Positions 44,117-55,663 of a DNA stretch of 64,000 nt are shown piece by piece (position 1 is the first letter of the stretch; each line of letters starts with the position of its first letter). Source of the stretch: Paeniglutamicibacter sp. Y32M11. GTDB taxonomy: Bacteria > Actinomycetota > Actinomycetes > Actinomycetales > Micrococcaceae. The notes under the pieces were generated by a model. It did no database searches and was not told the origin of the DNA. It worked only from the letters and a program-made list of their open reading frames with translations. The position numbers and the translations under genes are program-made. The stretch is taken from positions 1,612,001 to 1,676,000 of the forward strand of contig NZ_CP079107.1 of NCBI RefSeq assembly GCF_019285735.1, read 5' to 3'.

Positions 44117-44718
44117 GCAACAAAAAAACCGGGCGCCTCGGCACCAAGCGCAACGTGATGCTGTTGGGATTGCTCGGTGCCGTTGTTGCGCTGGCCACCA
44201 GCACCCGGATCTGGATCACGGTGCAGCCGCAGATGGGCAACGTGAAGATCCCGCTGATCGAGGTGGCCGGATCCGACGCCGCCACGGCCGTCGCGGCACT
44301 CGCCGTGGTGGCGCTGGCCGGCTCGCTGGCCGCCATGATCGCCGGCAAGGTGGCGCGGTACATCATCGCGGTGATCCTGCTACTGGTGGGCGCGGGCGTC
44401 ATCGCCTCGGCTCTTTCGGTGGTGGTTGACCCCGTCGCCGCCGCCTCCACCAAGGTGGGGGAGGCCACCGGGCTGAATGCCGCGGGCGCCGACTATGCCC
44501 TGAGTATCTGGCCGTATGTGGCGGTGCTCGGCGGCATCATTCTGATCGTTAACGCGGCGGTGCTCGCGGTGGCCGGACGGCACTGGGCCGGTTCGCGGAA
44601 GTACGCCCGGGACGCCCAGACCGTCCGCGATCAGGCGGCAGCACCCAGCGGTAACGGACAAATTGATGAAATTTCCGGTTGGGACTCGCTCTCACGCGGG
44701 GATGACCCCACCGGCTAA
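44113..44718 (+). CDS. Trp biosynthesis-associated membrane protein
   Basis: A 201-aa protein with four predicted membrane segments and a basic N-terminus, matching the family of actinobacterial membrane proteins embedded between trpE and trpC (Trp_oprn_chp). Its function is not known; a role in aromatic amino acid transport has been suggested only by context. The ATG overlaps the trpE stop by 4 nt (ATGA), so it is translationally coupled. C-terminal tail of about 45 residues is hydrophilic. Confidence 0.85.
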   Translation: MSNKKTGRLGTKRNVMLLGLLGAVVALATSTRIWITVQPQMGNVKIPLIEVAGSDAATAVAALAVVALAGSLAAMIAGKVARYIIAVILLLVGAGVIASALSVVVDPVAAASTKVGEATGLNAAGADYALSIWPYVAVLGGIILIVNAAVLAVAGRHWAGSRKYARDAQTVRDQAAAPSGNGQIDEISGWDSLSRGDDPTG

Positions 44719-44834
44719 GCGCGCACACGCTTCGCAACATGGCATGCCATCGCCCGAAAGAATGGCAGAATAGAACTCAAGAAAATTATCGGGAATCTTC
44801 CCGATTCGCACGAGGTGAGCAGGAGTATCCCACC

Positions 44835-45086
44835 ATGGCAAACGCCAACACTCAGATCGATCCGATGCACGGCGAAGAAATTGGCCACGGCAACTCGAAG
44901 GCGGCCTGGGCCGCTATCGCCGTGATGATGGTCGGCTTTATTGTCGGTTGCATCGCCTTCGCCGGGCACAACCCCACCGTCGTTTACATCGGCGTCGGCA
45001 TCGTCTTCCTTGGCCTCATCGTCGGCTGGATCATGAAGAAGGCAGGCTACGGCGTGAACGGCGCCAAGTCGGGTTCCGCGCACTAG
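44835..45086 (+). CDS. HGxxPAAW-family small membrane protein
   Basis: An 83-residue protein with two predicted transmembrane helices (AAWAAIAVMMVGFIVGCIAF and VVYIGVGIVFLGLIVGWIM). The N-terminal EEIGHGNSKAAW corresponds to the HGxxPAAW signature, with Lys in place of Pro. Members lie between trpE and trpC in actinobacteria; the role is unknown. AGGAG stands 10 nt before the ATG at 44835; the longer frame from 44739 is rejected. Confidence 0.82.
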   Translation: MANANTQIDPMHGEEIGHGNSKAAWAAIAVMMVGFIVGCIAFAGHNPTVVYIGVGIVFLGLIVGWIMKKAGYGVNGAKSGSAH

Positions 45087-45088
45087 CC

Positions 45089-45919
45089 GTGAGTGTACTG
45101 AGCGATATCATCGCGGGCGTTCGGATTGATCTGGACGCCCGTCGGTCCATCCTCGACCAGAGCGGTATCGAGGCGCACGCCGCTGCCGCGGCCCCGGCCC
45201 TGGACGCTTATGCGGCACTGGGTGGACACCTCGATCCGACCCAACGCGATACCACGCTGCGGGTGATCTCCGAGGTCAAGCGCAAATCGCCATCCAAGGG
45301 TGCGCTGGCGCAGATCGCAGAACCCGCAGTCCTGGCCGCCTCCTATGAGGCCGGAGGCGCATCGGTGATCTCCGTGCTGACCGAGCAGCGCCGTTTTGGC
45401 GGCTCACTGGCCGACCTTGATGCGGTTCGCGGCGCCGTGAAAATCCCGGTATTACGCAAGGACTTCACGGTTGATGCCTACCAAATTTATGAGGCTCGCG
45501 CGCACGGGGCGGATCTGGTGCTGCTCATTGTTGCGGCCCTTGACGACGCCACGATGCGCGAATTTTTGGAGCTCACCCACGCGCTGGGCATGAATGCCCT
45601 GGTGGAAACGCACACGCCGGAAGAAATCGCCCGGGCGATTAACCTCGGTGCGCGGATCATCGGGGTGAACGTGCGCAATCTCAAGACCCTGGAGGTTGAC
45701 CGTGAAAACTTCGGCCGCCTCATCGAACTGATCCCCACCGATGTTGTCATCGTGGCGGAATCCGGCGTGCAGGACGTTTCCGATGTGCAGTATTACGCGC
45801 AGCTGGGAGCCGACGCCATTCTCGTGGGCGAGGCCCTGGTGAAGGATGCAGATCCGCGCGCGGCAGTGGAACACTTCATCACCGCAGGCACGGCAGCCAA
45901 GCCGGCTCGCGCCAACTGA
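45089..45919 (+). CDS. trpC: Indole-3-glycerol phosphate synthase
   Basis: Ring closure step in tryptophan synthesis. TIM barrel with VISEVKRKSPSKG (catalytic Lys), AGGASVISVLTEQRRFGG, VLRKDFTVDAYQIYEARAHGAD and AESGVQDVSDVQ. 276 aa. The GTG at 45089 lies 2 nt after the preceding stop; the frame extends back to 44948 only as an overlap of the previous gene. trpD and trpF are not in the window. Confidence 0.95.
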   Translation: MSVLSDIIAGVRIDLDARRSILDQSGIEAHAAAAAPALDAYAALGGHLDPTQRDTTLRVISEVKRKSPSKGALAQIAEPAVLAASYEAGGASVISVLTEQRRFGGSLADLDAVRGAVKIPVLRKDFTVDAYQIYEARAHGADLVLLIVAALDDATMREFLELTHALGMNALVETHTPEEIARAINLGARIIGVNVRNLKTLEVDRENFGRLIELIPTDVVIVAESGVQDVSDVQYYAQLGADAILVGEALVKDADPRAAVEHFITAGTAAKPARAN

Positions 45920-45967
45920 ACGCCCCGTAGAACCCCCCCCTTTCAAGAATTCCTGAGCTAGAGAAGG

Positions 45968-47272
45968 ATGCGACAGATGACTCCGATGACCGGTGAACCA
46001 GAGGTGGGCAAGAACCAGCCCGCCACCGATCCCTCGCATTCGCTGCGGCACGCGGCCGGCCCCTACTTCGGCGCCTACGGCGGACGCTGGATGCCCGAAT
46101 CCCTGATCGCCGCCATGGACCAGCTTAACGACACGTTTGAGGCCGCCAAGGCCGATCCGTCGTTCATCGCCGAGGTCAAGGAACTGAACAAGAACTACTC
46201 GGGCCGTCCCTCCCTGCTGACCGAGGCCAAGCGCTTCTCCGAGGTTGCCTGCGGCGGGGTGCGCGTCTTCCTCAAGCGCGAGGACTTGAACCACACCGGT
46301 AGCCACAAGATCAACAATGTGCTCGGTCAGGCATTGCTGGCCAAGCGCATGGGCAAAACCCGGATCATCGCCGAGACCGGTGCCGGACAGCACGGTGTTG
46401 CCTCGGCCACCGCTGCGGCCCTGATGGGCCTCGAATGCGTGGTCTACATGGGTGCCGAAGACACCCGTCGGCAGTCGCTGAACGTGGCACGGATGCAGCT
46501 GCTCGGTGCCACGGTGATCCCCGTGACCGCCGGATCCCAGACGCTGAAGGACGCCATCAACGAGGCCCTGCGTGACTGGGTCGCCAACGTGGAGAACACC
46601 CACTACCTTTTGGGTACCGCGGCCGGCGGACACCCGTTCCCGGCCATGGTGCGCTACTTCCACGAGGTCATCGGCGAAGAGGCCCGCGAACAGATTTTGG
46701 CTCAGGTGGGGCGGCTGCCCGACGCCGTGGCTGCCTGCATTGGCGGTGGATCCAACGCGATTGGCATCTTCCACGGCTTCCTTGACGATCCGGAGGTTGA
46801 GCTGTTCGGCTTCGAAGCCGGTGGCGACGGTGTTGATACACCCCGCCACGCGGCAACCATCACCCTGGGACGCCCCGGTGTGCTGCACGGTGCCAAGAGC
46901 TACCTGATGCAGGACGAGGACGGGCAGACCGTCGAGTCGCACTCGATCTCCGCCGGACTGGATTACCCGGGTGTTGGCCCCGAACATGCCTACCTTTCGG
47001 ACATCGGCCGGGTGCACTACGAACCGGTCACCGACACCGAGGCCATGGACGCGTTCTCGCTGCTGTGCCGCACCGAGGGCATCATTCCCGCCATCGAGTC
47101 CTCCCACGCGCTGGCCGGTGTGCTGAAGATTGCCGCACGCAAGATTGCCGCCGGCGCGGTTCCGGAAGAGACCATCATCATCGCTAACCTTTCGGGGCGT
47201 GGCGATAAGGACGTTGGCACCGCCGCCGAATGGTTTAACCTCATTGAGACCGACGCTAAGGACGCCAAGTGA
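45968..47272 (+). CDS. trpB: Tryptophan synthase beta chain
   Basis: PLP enzyme condensing indole with serine. [14 protein letters not shown] at the N-terminus, the PLP lysine in [21 protein letters not shown] and the phosphate loop [10 protein letters not shown]. 434 aa. The Cys-rich or TrpB2-type features are absent, so it is the canonical TrpB1 type. Overlaps trpA by 4 nt. Confidence 0.96.
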   Translation: MRQMTPMTGEPEVGKNQPATDPSHSLRHAAGPYFGAYGGRWMPESLIAAMDQLNDTFEAAKADPSFIAEVKELNKNYSGRPSLLTEAKRFSEVACGGVRVFLKREDLNHTGSHKINNVLGQALLAKRMGKTRIIAETGAGQHGVASATAAALMGLECVVYMGAEDTRRQSLNVARMQLLGATVIPVTAGSQTLKDAINEALRDWVANVENTHYLLGTAAGGHPFPAMVRYFHEVIGEEAREQILAQVGRLPDAVAACIGGGSNAIGIFHGFLDDPEVELFGFEAGGDGVDTPRHAATITLGRPGVLHGAKSYLMQDEDGQTVESHSISAGLDYPGVGPEHAYLSDIGRVHYEPVTDTEAMDAFSLLCRTEGIIPAIESSHALAGVLKIAARKIAAGAVPEETIIIANLSGRGDKDVGTAAEWFNLIETDAKDAK

Positions 47273-48063
47273 GCATCGTATCCAAGAGCGCCGCGGCCAT
47301 TGCCGCCGCCCGTGCCGAGGGTCGTCCGGCCCTGATCTGTTACCTGCCCGCAGGGTTCCCCGATGTTCAGGGCACCATCGATGCGGCCGTCGCGATGGCG
47401 GAAAACGGTGCCGACATCATCGAGGTCGGCATCCCGTATTCCGACCCCGTCATGGACGGATCGGTCATTCAGGCCGCCACCGTGCAGGCCCTGGAGCAGG
47501 GTTTCAAGGTGGCCCAGGTCTTTGACGTCATCAAGGGCATCACCGCTCGTTGTTCTGCCACCGTGATGGTGATGACCTACTGGAACCCGGTACTGCGCAT
47601 GGGCGTGGATGAGTTCTCCCGCCGTCTGGCCGAGGCCGGTGGGGCCGGGCTAATCACTCCGGACCTGGTCCCGGATGAGGCTGCCGAATGGATTGAGGCC
47701 TCGGATAAGTACGGACTAGATCGAGTCTTCCTGGTGGCACCGTCCTCCACCGAGGCACGCATGAAGGCCACCGTCGCGGCAAGCCGCGGCTTTGTCTACT
47801 GCGTTTCGATCATGGGTGTTACCGGTGCCCGCGCTACGGTCTCCGACGCAGCGGCAGCGGTTGTTGCGGCCGCTCACGCCGCCGGCGCAGAAAACGCCTG
47901 CGTCGGTCTGGGCGTTTCGCAGCGCAAGCACGTGGAAGAAATCGGAGCCTACTCCGATGGCGTCATCGTGGGTACCGCCCTGGTGGCGGCACTGCGAGAT
48001 GGTGGCAGTGAAGCCGTGGGCAGGCTCACCGCGGAACTCAGCGGCAAGAGCGTTTCGGCGTGA
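47269..48063 (+). CDS. trpA: Tryptophan synthase alpha chain
   Basis: Splits indole-3-glycerol phosphate to indole and G3P and channels indole to TrpB. TIM barrel of 264 aa with [26 protein letters not shown] (catalytic Glu and Asp), [15 protein letters not shown] and [11 protein letters not shown] start inside trpB (GTGA overlap). Confidence 0.96.
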   Translation: MSIVSKSAAAIAAARAEGRPALICYLPAGFPDVQGTIDAAVAMAENGADIIEVGIPYSDPVMDGSVIQAATVQALEQGFKVAQVFDVIKGITARCSATVMVMTYWNPVLRMGVDEFSRRLAEAGGAGLITPDLVPDEAAEWIEASDKYGLDRVFLVAPSSTEARMKATVAASRGFVYCVSIMGVTGARATVSDAAAAVVAAAHAAGAENACVGLGVSQRKHVEEIGAYSDGVIVGTALVAALRDGGSEAVGRLTAELSGKSVSA

Positions 48064-49079
48064 TGTTTCAGCTAGCTGCGGGAACCCAGATCCTCGCCTC
48101 CATTCCCAGCCCGCCGGCGGAATTTTCGAAGTTCTCGCTCGGCCCGCTAACCATCCACGCCTACGCACTGTGCATCATGCTCGGCATCGTGGTGGCGATG
48201 TGGCTGACCGCACGGCGCTGGCGTGCCAAGGGCGGACCGGAGGAAGTGGTCTGGGATATTTGCATCTGGGCCATCCCCTTCGGGATCGTCGGCGGACGGT
48301 TGTACCACGTGCTGTTCACCGACCCGGAGTACTACTTCGGGCTTAATGGGCAGCTGGCACACTTTTCGGAGATCCCACAGATCTGGGCCGGCGGCCTTGG
48401 CATCATGGGTGCCATCTCGCTGGGCACCGTCGGTGCCTGGATCGCCTGTCGCCGGGCTGGGGTTCGCCTGACCGCGTTCCTCGACGCGGCGGTTCCCGGG
48501 GTGCTGCTCGCGCAGGCCTTTGGCCGCTGGGGCAACTGGTTTAACCAGGAACTCTTTGGTGCGCCCACCACGCTTCCGTGGGGCCTGGAGATCGATCCGA
48601 ACAGTTATAACTTCCCGGCCGGGGTTCCCGCCGGAACGCTCTTCCACCCCACGTTCCTCTACGAATCGCTGTGGAACGTTGCCGGTGTGTTGTTGCTGCT
48701 GGCCCTTGATCGCAAGTTTAAGCTGCGCCGCGGTGCCATGTTCTTCAGCTACCTGATTTGGTACGGCATTGGCCGCAGCTTCATGGAGACCTTGCGTATC
48801 GACGCCGTGGATGTCATCACGATCATCGGCATCGGGCTTCGGGTTCACATGTGGTTGGCCATCGCGATGGTCATCTTCGGTGCTGCGGGACTGGCCTTTG
48901 TGCTTACCCGGCTGCGACCGCTGGGAGACCCGGGCGTCTACCTTCCAGGGCGTGCTCCGGCCGAGGCGTCGGTGGAATCGGGTACCAAGAACCAGGACTC
49001 ACCCACCACCGAGCAGCAGGCCGGCGAGCCAACGGATCCTCAAGATCTCCAAGGTCCCAAGGATCGCGGAAAGCACTAG
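48063..49079 (+). CDS. lgt: Prolipoprotein diacylglyceryl transferase
   Basis: Membrane enzyme that adds diacylglyceryl to the lipobox cysteine of prolipoproteins. About seven membrane helices; Lgt signature GRWGNWFNQELFG and the essential-type arginine/histidine stretches FGIVGGRLYHVLF and HPTFLYESLWN. 338 aa with a hydrophilic acidic tail of about 45 residues. The ATG at 48063 overlaps the trpA stop by one base; a GTG at 48060 is also possible. A hairpin follows and closes the operon. Confidence 0.94.
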   Translation: MFQLAAGTQILASIPSPPAEFSKFSLGPLTIHAYALCIMLGIVVAMWLTARRWRAKGGPEEVVWDICIWAIPFGIVGGRLYHVLFTDPEYYFGLNGQLAHFSEIPQIWAGGLGIMGAISLGTVGAWIACRRAGVRLTAFLDAAVPGVLLAQAFGRWGNWFNQELFGAPTTLPWGLEIDPNSYNFPAGVPAGTLFHPTFLYESLWNVAGVLLLLALDRKFKLRRGAMFFSYLIWYGIGRSFMETLRIDAVDVITIIGIGLRVHMWLAIAMVIFGAAGLAFVLTRLRPLGDPGVYLPGRAPAEASVESGTKNQDSPTTEQQAGEPTDPQDLQGPKDRGKH

Positions 49080-49101
49080 TCCGCTCGAGGTAAATAACTT
49101 T

Positions 49102-49153
49102 CACGAACCCCTTCCCTCTCCGCAGCCCATGCGGAAAGATGAAGGGGTTCGTG
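49102..49153 (+). terminator. Terminator of the hisI-trp-lgt operon
   Basis: A perfect 13-bp outer stem (49102-49114 with 49141-49153) encloses a CCGCA/TGCGG inner stem. The 3' flank is CGTTGTG with few T residues. Confidence 0.65.
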
Positions 49154-49542
49154 CGTTGTGCTACGAAACTTTGTGGAAACTTAAAACTTCCTAGTCAACA
49201 GCTGGTTCGTGAGACGTACGAAAACTGTTGGAAACAAAACCATGCGTAAAACTGAAACATGTCGGTGTTACTCTTTTTCTCACCGTGACAGTACGGCCGG
49301 GCGCGAAATACCCACCCAGCGCACCGGGAGCTGTCGGCAACCACAATGACGTGGAAGCACAGGATCTGTTTCATGACCATTACAAGGTCATGCGGTTCCT
49401 GCCTACGCATCGCTGGTGTCACCCCCTTCACAGCACGGCCCCTCTCGAAAAGAGGGTGCCGATTTGCGACCCTGCAATCACCTCGGTCACTGTCGCCCGA
49501 CGAATACCGCCCGCTGCCAACACACTGAGAAAGGGACAACTC
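49154..49542 (+). other. 389-base leader region of gltB
   Basis: No gene seen. It contains a perfect inverted repeat CATGACC/GGTCATG (49372-49378 with 49386-49392) and a hairpin CCTCTC/GAGAGG-type near 49440-49460. The open frame in phase with gltB from 49228 has no ribosome site or family similarity, so I treat it as leader. Promoter and nitrogen-control sites should lie here, but I could not place a confident one. Confidence 0.45.
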
Positions 49543-52500
49543 ATGAGCATGACCGGAGTCCAACTCAACGCCTCACCGCATCGTGGCGAGGATGCCACCT
49601 CGCCCTTTACCCGGTTTGCCGATATCCCGATAGCTCAGGGACTATACGATCCGGCCAACGAAAAAGACGCCTGTGGCCTGGCCCTGATTGCCACACTGAC
49701 GAAGAAGGGCAGCCACGAGATCGTGGAACAAGCCCTCGAAGCCTTGCGTCGTCTTGAGCACCGCGGTGCCGTCGGCGCCGATGCTGGCACCGGTGACGGT
49801 GCAGGTATCCTGACCCAGCTTCCCGACAGTTTCTTCCGTGCCGTCACCGGAATTGAGCTGCCCGAAGCCGGCCGCTACGCAGCGGGCACCGCCTTCCTTC
49901 CGCAGGAACCCGGACAGCGTGCATCAACCATTACCGCACTTGAAGAGCTAGCACTCGAAGAGGGCCTCACCGTCCTGGGCTGGCGCGACGTGCCGGTGAA
50001 CACCGAGTCCATCGGAGCCACCGCGCTGGGCAGCATGCCCTACTTCTCGCAGCTCTTCCTGGGGGCCGCCCCCGAGCACGAAGCAGACCTTGACGCCCGG
50101 GTCTTCCGTATTCGCAAGCGCGCGCAGAACAAATTCGGGGTGTACTTCCCCTCGCTCTCCTCCGCCACCATGGTCTACAAGGGCATGCTCTCCACCGAGC
50201 AGCTCACCGAGTTCTACCCGGATTTGACCGATGAGCGCTTCGAATCGCGCTTCGGCATCGTGCACTCGCGCTTCTCCACCAATACTTTCCCCTCCTGGCC
50301 GCTGGCCCAGCCCTTCCGTACCATCGCCCACAACGGCGAAATCAACACGGTCAAGGGCAACCGCAACTGGATGCGCGCCCGCCAATCGCAGCTCGCCTCC
50401 GACCTGCTCGGCGAGGTCCCCGAAGAACTCTTCCCGATCTGCTCCGCCGGGGCCTCGGACTCCGCCTCCTTTGACGAGGTTGCCGAGCTCTTGATGCTCT
50501 CCGGTCGCCCGATCGCCCAGGCGATCATGATGATGATTCCCGAGGCTTGGGAAAACCATGCCTCGATGGACGCGGACCGCCGCGCCTTCTACGAATACAA
50601 CTCGATGCTGATGGAACCGTGGGACGGACCTGCCGCGGTGTCCTTCACCGACGGCAAGCAGGTAGGTGCGGTGCTCGACCGCAACGGTCTGCGCCCGGCA
50701 CGCTACTGGGTCACCACCGACGGATTGGTGGTGCTGGCCTCGGAGGTTGGCGTCATCGATCTGGATCCCTCGCTGATCGCCGCCAAGGGCCGCGTTGCCC
50801 CGGGCAAGATGTTTTTGGTGGACACCGAGGCCGGACGCATCATCAGTGATGAGGAAGTTAAGTCTCAGGTGGCCGCCTCGGCTCCGTGGGCCCAGTGGGT
50901 CAATCAGAACAAGATCAACCTGGCGACCCTGCCGGATCTGTTGCACGTCAAGCACAACTCGGCCTCCGTGCAGATTCGCCAGCGGACCTTCGGTTACACC
51001 ACGGAGGAACTGCGGATCCTGCTGGCCCCGATGGCTACCGCCGGCGCCGAGCCGCTGGGCGCCATGGGCTCGGACACCCCGGTGGCGGTGCTCTCGGATC
51101 GCTCCCGTCTGCTCTTTGACTACTTCACCCAGTCCTTCGCCCAGGTGACCAACCCGCCGTTGGACTCCATCCGTGAAGAACTTGTCACCTCCATGCTCAC
51201 CAGCATCGGCCCGGCCGGAAACCTCTTGGCCACCGGTCAGGTCAGCGCCGAACAGGTGTCCCTTGATTACCCGGTGATCACCAACGACGAACTGGCCAAG
51301 ATCGCGAACATCCGCGGTGATGCTGGCGTGAAGTTGGCACTGAAGGTTCGTGGACTCTACCGTCCCGGAGGCGGTGAGGGAGAACTGCGCGCCCGCTTGC
51401 AGGAAATCTGCGAAAAGGTCTCCGCAGCGGTGAACCGTGGCATCAAATTCATCGTGCTCTCGGATAGGGATTCAAACGCTCAGTGGGCACCGATCCCATC
51501 GTTGCTGCTCACCTCCGCCGTGCACCATCACCTGCTCAAGAGTGCAAACCGCACCAAGACCTCACTGATCATCGAGGCCGGTGACGTTCGCGAGGTTCAC
51601 CACGTAGCGGTGCTCGTGGGCTACGGTGCCTCGGCGATCAACCCGTACCTGGCGCTGGAATCCGTCGAAGAGATGGCCCTGCAGGGCGAACTCGGCGACG
51701 TGAGTCCCGCCAAGGCTCAGGCCAATATGATCAAGGCGCTGGGCAAGGGCCTGCTGAAGATCATGTCCAAGATGGGCATCTCCACCGTGGCCTCCTACTG
51801 CGGAGCCCAGACCTTTGAGGCCCTGGGCCTGTCCCAGCGCGTGGTTGACCAGTACTTCACCGGTACCTCCTCGCAGCTTGGCGGCGTTGGTCTTGACATC
51901 ATCGCCACCGAAACCGCGATGCGTCATGCCGGTGCCTACCCCTCGGATCTGAATCCCGATGCGCACCGCGTGTTGGAAACCGGTGGGGAATACCAGTGGC
52001 GCCGTGAGGGCCCGCCGCACCTGTTCAACCCCGAAACGGTGTTCCGGCTGCAGCATGCCACCCGCGAACGTCGTTATGACATCTTCAAGAAGTACACCCA
52101 GGGCGTGGATGATCAGGCCAAGGGCTTGATGACCCTGCGCGGGCTGTTGGACTTCAAATATTCCGAGCGCACCCCCATCAATATCGACGCGGTGGAACCC
52201 GTGTCTGAGATTGTGAAGCGTTTTGCTACCGGCGCGATGAGCTACGGCTCGATCTCCGCCGAGGCTCACGAGACCCTTGCTATTGCGATGAACCGTCTGG
52301 GCGGTAAGTCCAACACCGGTGAGGGCGGCGAGGACGTTGATCGTCTGCTGGATCCCACCCGCCGCTCGGCCGTGAAGCAGATCGCCTCGGGGCGCTTCGG
52401 TGTCACCAGCATGTACCTGACCCATGCCGATGACATCCAGATCAAGATGGCGCAGGGTGCCAAGCCCGGCGAGGGTGGCCAGCTGATGGCCAACAAGGTT

Positions 52501-54147
52501 TACCCATGGGTGGCTCGTACGCGCCACTCGACCCCCGGCGTGGGCCTCATTTCGCCGCCGCCGCACCACGATATCTACTCGATCGAGGACTTGGCTCAGC
52601 TGATCCACGATGCCAAGTGCTCTAACCCGAGCGCCCGCGTGCACGTGAAGCTGGTCTCCGAGGTCGGCATCGGAACCGTTGCCGCCGGAGTCACCAAGGC
52701 CAAGGCCGACGTGGTTTTGGTGTCGGGTCACGATGGTGGCACCGGCGCCTCGCCGCTGAACTCGCTGAAGCATGCCGGTGTGCCCTGGGAACTGGGCCTG
52801 GCCGAGACCCAGCAGACGCTGATGCTCAACGGGCTGCGCGAACGTGTCACGGTGCAGGTTGATGGTCAGCTCAAGACCGGGCGCGACGTGGTCATCGCCG
52901 CGCTGCTGGGTGCCGAAGAATTCGGCTTTGCCACGGCCCCGTTGGTGGTTGCCGGCTGCATCATGATGCGCGTCTGCCACCTGGACACCTGCCCGGTGGG
53001 TGTGGCAACACAGAACCCGGAACTGCGTTCGCGTTTCACCGGACAGGCAGATCACGTGGTGAACTTCTTCGAGTTCCTGGCCCAGGAAGTCCGCGAACTC
53101 TTGGCGGATCTTGGTTTTGCCACCCTCGAAGAGGCCATTGGCCAGGCGGAGCTGCTCGATACGCGCGCCGCCGTGGGCCACTGGAAGACCGCCGGGTTGC
53201 ACCTGGATAAGATCTTTACCACCGCGGGCTCCAAGCCCGGGGCAGCGCGTTCACGCACCACCACGCAGGACCACGGTCTGGGCAAACACTTTGACATGGC
53301 TCTGATCGAGGCTGCGGCCCCGGCGCTCGAACGCCGCGAGAAGGTAGTTCTTGACCTCCCAATCAAGAACACCGACCGCTCGGTGGGCACCATGCTCGGT
53401 CACCACGTCACTCGCACCTTCGGGGTCAATGAACTGGAAGCGGGCACCATCGATGTGACCCTGCGCGGACATGCCGGGCAATCACTCGGTGCCTTCCTTC
53501 CGGCAGGTATTTCACTCACGCTCATCGGAGACTCCAACGACTACGTCGGCAAGGGCCTCTCCGGTGGACGCATCACGGTGCGGGCCGATGAGCGAAGCAG
53601 CTTTAACGCTGCCGAGCAGGTCATCGCCGGCAACGTGATTGGTTACGGTGCCACCAGCGGAGAGCTGTTCATTGGCGGCATGGTGGGCGAACGCTTCGCC
53701 GTGCGTAACTCCGGTGCCACGGCAGTGGTTGAGGGCATTGGTGACCACGGCTGTGAGTACATGACCGGTGGTACCACGCTGATCCTGGGCGCCACGGGCC
53801 GCAACTTTGCCGCCGGCATGTCCGGGGGAGTGGCCTACGTCCTGGATTTGGACATCGCGAAGTTGAACCCGCTGGCCGTGGCCAACGACGATCTTTTGCT
53901 CACGGGTCCCGACGCCGAGGATTGCACACTGATCAAGAACCTGCTGCTTGAACACGTGGCACACACCGGTTCGGCCCTGGCCGCAAGCCTACTGGCCGAC
54001 TGGCCGCTGGCCGCGGTACGCATCACCAAGGTACTGCCACGTGACTACGCGGCAGTACAACAGGCACGCACCGTTGCCGCTCACGAAGGATTCGACCCCG
54101 ATTCAGCAACCGTCTGGAACCGGATTTTGGAGGTGACCCGTGGCTAA
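49543..54147 (+). CDS. gltB: Glutamate synthase (NADPH) large subunit
   Basis: Transfers the amide of glutamine to 2-oxoglutarate, giving two glutamates; works with GltD. The 1534-aa precursor has a 43-residue propeptide ahead of the N-terminal nucleophile Cys44 ([10 protein letters not shown]), a class II glutamine amidotransferase domain, the central domain, the FMN-binding synthase domain ([30 protein letters not shown]), the 3Fe-4S cysteines in [13 protein letters not shown], and a C-terminal beta-helix GXGXG domain. The ATG at 49543 follows AAAGGG. gltD overlaps the end by 8 nt. Confidence 0.96.
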   Translation: MSMTGVQLNASPHRGEDATSPFTRFADIPIAQGLYDPANEKDACGLALIATLTKKGSHEIVEQALEALRRLEHRGAVGADAGTGDGAGILTQLPDSFFRAVTGIELPEAGRYAAGTAFLPQEPGQRASTITALEELALEEGLTVLGWRDVPVNTESIGATALGSMPYFSQLFLGAAPEHEADLDARVFRIRKRAQNKFGVYFPSLSSATMVYKGMLSTEQLTEFYPDLTDERFESRFGIVHSRFSTNTFPSWPLAQPFRTIAHNGEINTVKGNRNWMRARQSQLASDLLGEVPEELFPICSAGASDSASFDEVAELLMLSGRPIAQAIMMMIPEAWENHASMDADRRAFYEYNSMLMEPWDGPAAVSFTDGKQVGAVLDRNGLRPARYWVTTDGLVVLASEVGVIDLDPSLIAAKGRVAPGKMFLVDTEAGRIISDEEVKSQVAASAPWAQWVNQNKINLATLPDLLHVKHNSASVQIRQRTFGYTTEELRILLAPMATAGAEPLGAMGSDTPVAVLSDRSRLLFDYFTQSFAQVTNPPLDSIREELVTSMLTSIGPAGNLLATGQVSAEQVSLDYPVITNDELAKIANIRGDAGVKLALKVRGLYRPGGGEGELRARLQEICEKVSAAVNRGIKFIVLSDRDSNAQWAPIPSLLLTSAVHHHLLKSANRTKTSLIIEAGDVREVHHVAVLVGYGASAINPYLALESVEEMALQGELGDVSPAKAQANMIKALGKGLLKIMSKMGISTVASYCGAQTFEALGLSQRVVDQYFTGTSSQLGGVGLDIIATETAMRHAGAYPSDLNPDAHRVLETGGEYQWRREGPPHLFNPETVFRLQHATRERRYDIFKKYTQGVDDQAKGLMTLRGLLDFKYSERTPINIDAVEPVSEIVKRFATGAMSYGSISAEAHETLAIAMNRLGGKSNTGEGGEDVDRLLDPTRRSAVKQIASGRFGVTSMYLTHADDIQIKMAQGAKPGEGGQLMANKVYPWVARTRHSTPGVGLISPPPHHDIYSIEDLAQLIHDAKCSNPSARVHVKLVSEVGIGTVAAGVTKAKADVVLVSGHDGGTGASPLNSLKHAGVPWELGLAETQQTLMLNGLRERVTVQVDGQLKTGRDVVIAALLGAEEFGFATAPLVVAGCIMMRVCHLDTCPVGVATQNPELRSRFTGQADHVVNFFEFLAQEVRELLADLGFATLEEAIGQAELLDTRAAVGHWKTAGLHLDKIFTTAGSKPGAARSRTTTQDHGLGKHFDMALIEAAAPALERREKVVLDLPIKNTDRSVGTMLGHHVTRTFGVNELEAGTIDVTLRGHAGQSLGAFLPAGISLTLIGDSNDYVGKGLSGGRITVRADERSSFNAAEQVIAGNVIGYGATSGELFIGGMVGERFAVRNSGATAVVEGIGDHGCEYMTGGTTLILGATGRNFAAGMSGGVAYVLDLDIAKLNPLAVANDDLLLTGPDAEDCTLIKNLLLEHVAHTGSALAASLLADWPLAAVRITKVLPRDYAAVQQARTVAAHEGFDPDSATVWNRILEVTRG

Positions 54148-55597
54148 TCCACGTGGATTCATGGAGGTGCGCGACCGCGTTACCCCGCCCAAGCGTCCCG
54201 TTTCGGTGCGCATCATGGACTTCAAGGAGGTCACCGAGCGTCAAGATGCTCAGGTGCTCACCCAGCAGGCCGGCCGCTGCATGGACTGTGGCATTGCCTT
54301 CTGCCACAATGGCTGCCCGTTGGGCAACCTGATTCCGGAATGGAATTCCCTGGTTCACCAGGGTCGGATGACCGATGCTTCCGAGCGTCTGCATGCGACC
54401 AATAACTTCCCGGAATTCACCGGTCGGCTTTGCCCGGCTCCGTGTGAGTCCTCCTGCGTGCTGGGCATCAACCAGCCCGCCGTAACAATTAAGCAGATTG
54501 AAGTCGAAATCGCCGACACGCTGCTGGCCGCGGGTCCGCTTGAGCCGCTGTTGGCCGTGCGCCACACCGACCGCCGCATTGCGGTGGTTGGGTCGGGCCC
54601 GGCGGGGCTGGCGGCAGCTCAGCAGCTGACCCGCGCCGGACACACCGTCGCGGTGTATGAGCGCGACGACAAGCCCGGTGGGCTGTTGCGTTACGGCATC
54701 CCCGACTTCAAGATGGGCAAGGATGTCCTGGATACCCGTCTGGCTCAGATGGAAGCCGAGGGCACGGTGTTCCTCACCGGCGTGGCGGTGGGTACCGACA
54801 TCGCCTTCGATCAACTGAATCGGCTGTATGACGCGGTCATCGTGGCCACCGGTGCCACGGTTCCGCGCGATCTCCCGGTCCCCGGGCGTGAGCTTGATGG
54901 GGTGCACTACGCCATGGAATACCTCGTTCAGTCCAACGAGGTGGTTGCCGGTGAGCGCGAGGCATTGGCTATCGACGCCAAGGGAAAGCACGTGGTAATC
55001 CTCGGTGGCGGCGACACCGGCGCGGACTGCTTGGGTACCGCCATTCGGCAGGGAGCTGCCAGCGTGACGACCCTGGCGATTGGTGCTCAGCCGGCGTTGG
55101 AGCGTCCCGCGCACCAGCCGTGGCCCATGGCACCGACCCTCTTTGAGGTCCAGTCGGCTCACGAAGAAGGCGGTGAGCGGTCCTATTTGGCCGCAACAGT
55201 GAACTTCTCCGGCGAGCACGGAAGCGTGATGGGTGTTACAGTTGCAGAGACCGAGTTTGTAAATGGTCAGCGCCTTCCAAAACCAGGTACCGAGCGAGTT
55301 ATTCCCGCCGACCTCGTCTTCCTGGCTCTCGGGTTCACCGGACCGGAGACCGCAGGACTCATGGAACAGGCCAACACCGAGTTTGATGACCGGGGCAGCG
55401 TCGCCCGTGATGGTTACTACATGACCAACACCCCGGGGGTGTTTGTGGCTGGCGACGCCGGACGCGGACAATCCCTGATCGTGTGGGCCATAGCCGAGGG
55501 ACGTTCCTGTGCCGCGGCCGTGGACAAATACCTGATGGGCGAAACCCGCCTTCCGGCCCCCGTTGCACCAACGGATCGGGCCATCAGCATGTTGTGA
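54140..55597 (+). CDS. gltD: Glutamate synthase small subunit
   Basis: NADPH-dependent FAD subunit that feeds electrons to GltB. The Fe-S cysteines are in [18 protein letters not shown] and [16 protein letters not shown] loop [18 protein letters not shown] loop [13 protein letters not shown]. 485 aa. The GTG at 54140 has a strong GGAGGTGA ribosome site inside the end of gltB. Confidence 0.96.
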   Translation: MANPRGFMEVRDRVTPPKRPVSVRIMDFKEVTERQDAQVLTQQAGRCMDCGIAFCHNGCPLGNLIPEWNSLVHQGRMTDASERLHATNNFPEFTGRLCPAPCESSCVLGINQPAVTIKQIEVEIADTLLAAGPLEPLLAVRHTDRRIAVVGSGPAGLAAAQQLTRAGHTVAVYERDDKPGGLLRYGIPDFKMGKDVLDTRLAQMEAEGTVFLTGVAVGTDIAFDQLNRLYDAVIVATGATVPRDLPVPGRELDGVHYAMEYLVQSNEVVAGEREALAIDAKGKHVVILGGGDTGADCLGTAIRQGAASVTTLAIGAQPALERPAHQPWPMAPTLFEVQSAHEEGGERSYLAATVNFSGEHGSVMGVTVAETEFVNGQRLPKPGTERVIPADLVFLALGFTGPETAGLMEQANTEFDDRGSVARDGYYMTNTPGVFVAGDAGRGQSLIVWAIAEGRSCAAAVDKYLMGETRLPAPVAPTDRAISML

Positions 55598-55651
55598 GTC
55601 GGATGCACCACCTATGCGGTGTTGTCCTGACCTGAGAGATGGAAAGGCAGA

Positions 55652-55657
55652 TAGGCT
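55652..55657 (+). promoter_or_regulatory. -10 box of pyk
   Basis: TAGGCT followed by 6 nt and the ATG of pyk at 55664, predicting a leaderless transcript even though a purine-rich GGAAAGG lies further upstream. Confidence 0.5.
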
Positions 55658-55663
55658 AACCGT

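Noticed and set aside
45452-47107. 551-codon minus-strand open frame opposite trpC and trpB
   Set aside because: Antisense shadow of two well-supported trp genes.
49240-49275. Possible GlnR-type nitrogen box upstream of gltB
   Set aside because: GAAAC and GTTAC elements are present but not with the expected spacing or orientation, so I do not call a site.
51562-53202. 546-codon minus-strand open frame opposite gltB
   Set aside because: Antisense shadow of the glutamate synthase gene; low-complexity Gly/His-rich translation.
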